Positions 63,578 through 64,000 of a DNA stretch of 64,000 nt are shown in pieces (within the stretch, counting starts at the first letter, position 1; every line of letters starts with the position of its first letter). The notes below the pieces were generated by a model that was given only the letters and a program-made list of their open reading frames with translations, did no database searches and had not been told where the DNA came from. The DNA is from Mesorhizobium sp. PAMC28654. GTDB lineage: Bacteria; Pseudomonadota; Alphaproteobacteria; Rhizobiales; Rhizobiaceae. The DNA lies in assembly GCF_020616515.1 (NCBI RefSeq), contig NZ_CP085135.1, forward strand, positions 4,464,001-4,528,000, read 5' to 3'. A program made the translations under genes and the position numbers.

Positions 63578-64000
63578 ATGGCCAATGTGGTGGTCGTCGG
63601 CTCGCAGTGGGGTGACGAAGGCAAGGGCAAGATCGTCGATTGGCTGTCGGAGCGCGCCGATGTCGTGGTGCGCTTCCAGGGTGGCCACAATGCCGGCCAC
63701 ACGCTGGTTGTCGACGGCAAGGTCTACAAGCTGTCGCTGCTGCCGTCGGGCGTCGTGCGCCAGGGCAAGCTGTCGATCATCGGCAACGGCGTCGTTTTCG
63801 ACCCGCACGCTTTCGTCGCCGAAGTGGCGAAGCTGAAGGGACAAGGTGTCGAAGTGACGCCGGATCGCCTGAAAATAGCCGAAAACACCGCGCTTATCCT
63901 GTCACTGCACCGGGAACTGGACGGCTTCCGCGAAGACGCGGCCTCCAATTCCGGAACAAAGATTGGCACGACCCGCCGCGGCATCGGCCCCGCCTATGAA
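63578..64000 (+). CDS. purA: Adenylosuccinate synthase, N-terminal part (3' end outside window)
   Basis: Joins IMP and aspartate with GTP in AMP synthesis. The visible 141 residues begin [20 protein letters not shown] (P-loop-like, catalytic Asp13), then [17 protein letters not shown] (catalytic His) and continue with [17 protein letters not shown]. The last codon is at the window edge, so the gene continues. AAGGGAAATAAT precedes the ATG. The 213-bp gap before it shows no recognisable feature. Confidence 0.97.
   Translation, partial: MANVVVVGSQWGDEGKGKIVDWLSERADVVVRFQGGHNAGHTLVVDGKVYKLSLLPSGVVRQGKLSIIGNGVVFDPHAFVAEVAKLKGQGVEVTPDRLKIAENTALILSLHRELDGFREDAASNSGTKIGTTRRGIGPAYE

Overview
This window is a high-GC, gene-dense piece of a rhizobial chromosome, most likely Mesorhizobium or a close Phyllobacteriaceae relative. 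The evidence is gene content and order (ruvCAB next to ybgC-tolQRAB-pal-cpoB-tilS-ftsH-glmM; rcdA; a GapR/DUF2312 gene; Omp25/31-type outer-membrane proteins; serC-serA near purA), alphaproteobacterial regulatory signatures (TTAA-N7-TTAA CtrA-type boxes, a 6S RNA upstream of 5-formyltetrahydrofolate cyclo-ligase, a serC-type leader) and small palindromic intergenic repeats typical of Rhizobiales. I see no tRNA, rRNA, insertion sequence, prophage or CRISPR array. It is mainly core chromosome.

Layout. 1-10 kb: 3' end of pyruvate carboxylase, gapR, small hypotheticals, msrB, a GNAT-VWA-MBL operon, a LysR/MFS efflux pair and a MoxR ATPase. 10-20 kb: 6S RNA, the cyclo-ligase, a YmdB-type phosphoesterase, TerC, an ArsR/SRPBCC/VOC cassette, yebC, RDD and SelW-like genes, a TetR/NmrA/DUF1772 cassette, and a membrane AraC regulator beside a secreted beta-repeat protein. 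20-37 kb: rpmE, an ABC exporter, nitroreductase with GntR, carboxypeptidase M32, a MotA/OmpA-type pair, hemolysin III, suhB, efp, a Sel1 protein, thiE-like, and an Lrp/EamA pair. 37-42 kb: a candidate sRNA, rcdA and ruvC-[toxin-antitoxin]-ruvAB. 42-57 kb: GH5 glucanase, Tol-Pal, tilS, ftsH, a cysteine-repeat secreted protein and glmM. 57-64 kb: two outer-membrane proteins, serC-serA, a DMT exporter and the start of purA.

Two themes stand out. First, at least six genes (gapR, a DUF4268-like gene, DUF1772, nitroreductase, TauE/SafE, tolA) are each interrupted by one small frameshift, several at G or A runs. Both halves of each remain well conserved, so uncorrected homopolymer errors in the assembly are more likely than real decay. 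Second, exact TTAA-N7-TTAA boxes sit before a candidate CU-rich sRNA, before rcdA (a CtrA-proteolysis adaptor) and before both outer-membrane protein genes, with a one-mismatch copy before tolQ. This suggests a cell-cycle-controlled envelope and CtrA-feedback module.

Local regulation is unusually readable. Perfect or near-perfect palindromes lie beside the LysR, ArsR, TetR, GntR, Lrp and VapB-type regulators, so each regulator can be paired with its likely target. In-frame tandem duplications (cyclo-ligase start, two places in tilS) and several families of short palindromic repeats indicate slippage and repeat mobility.
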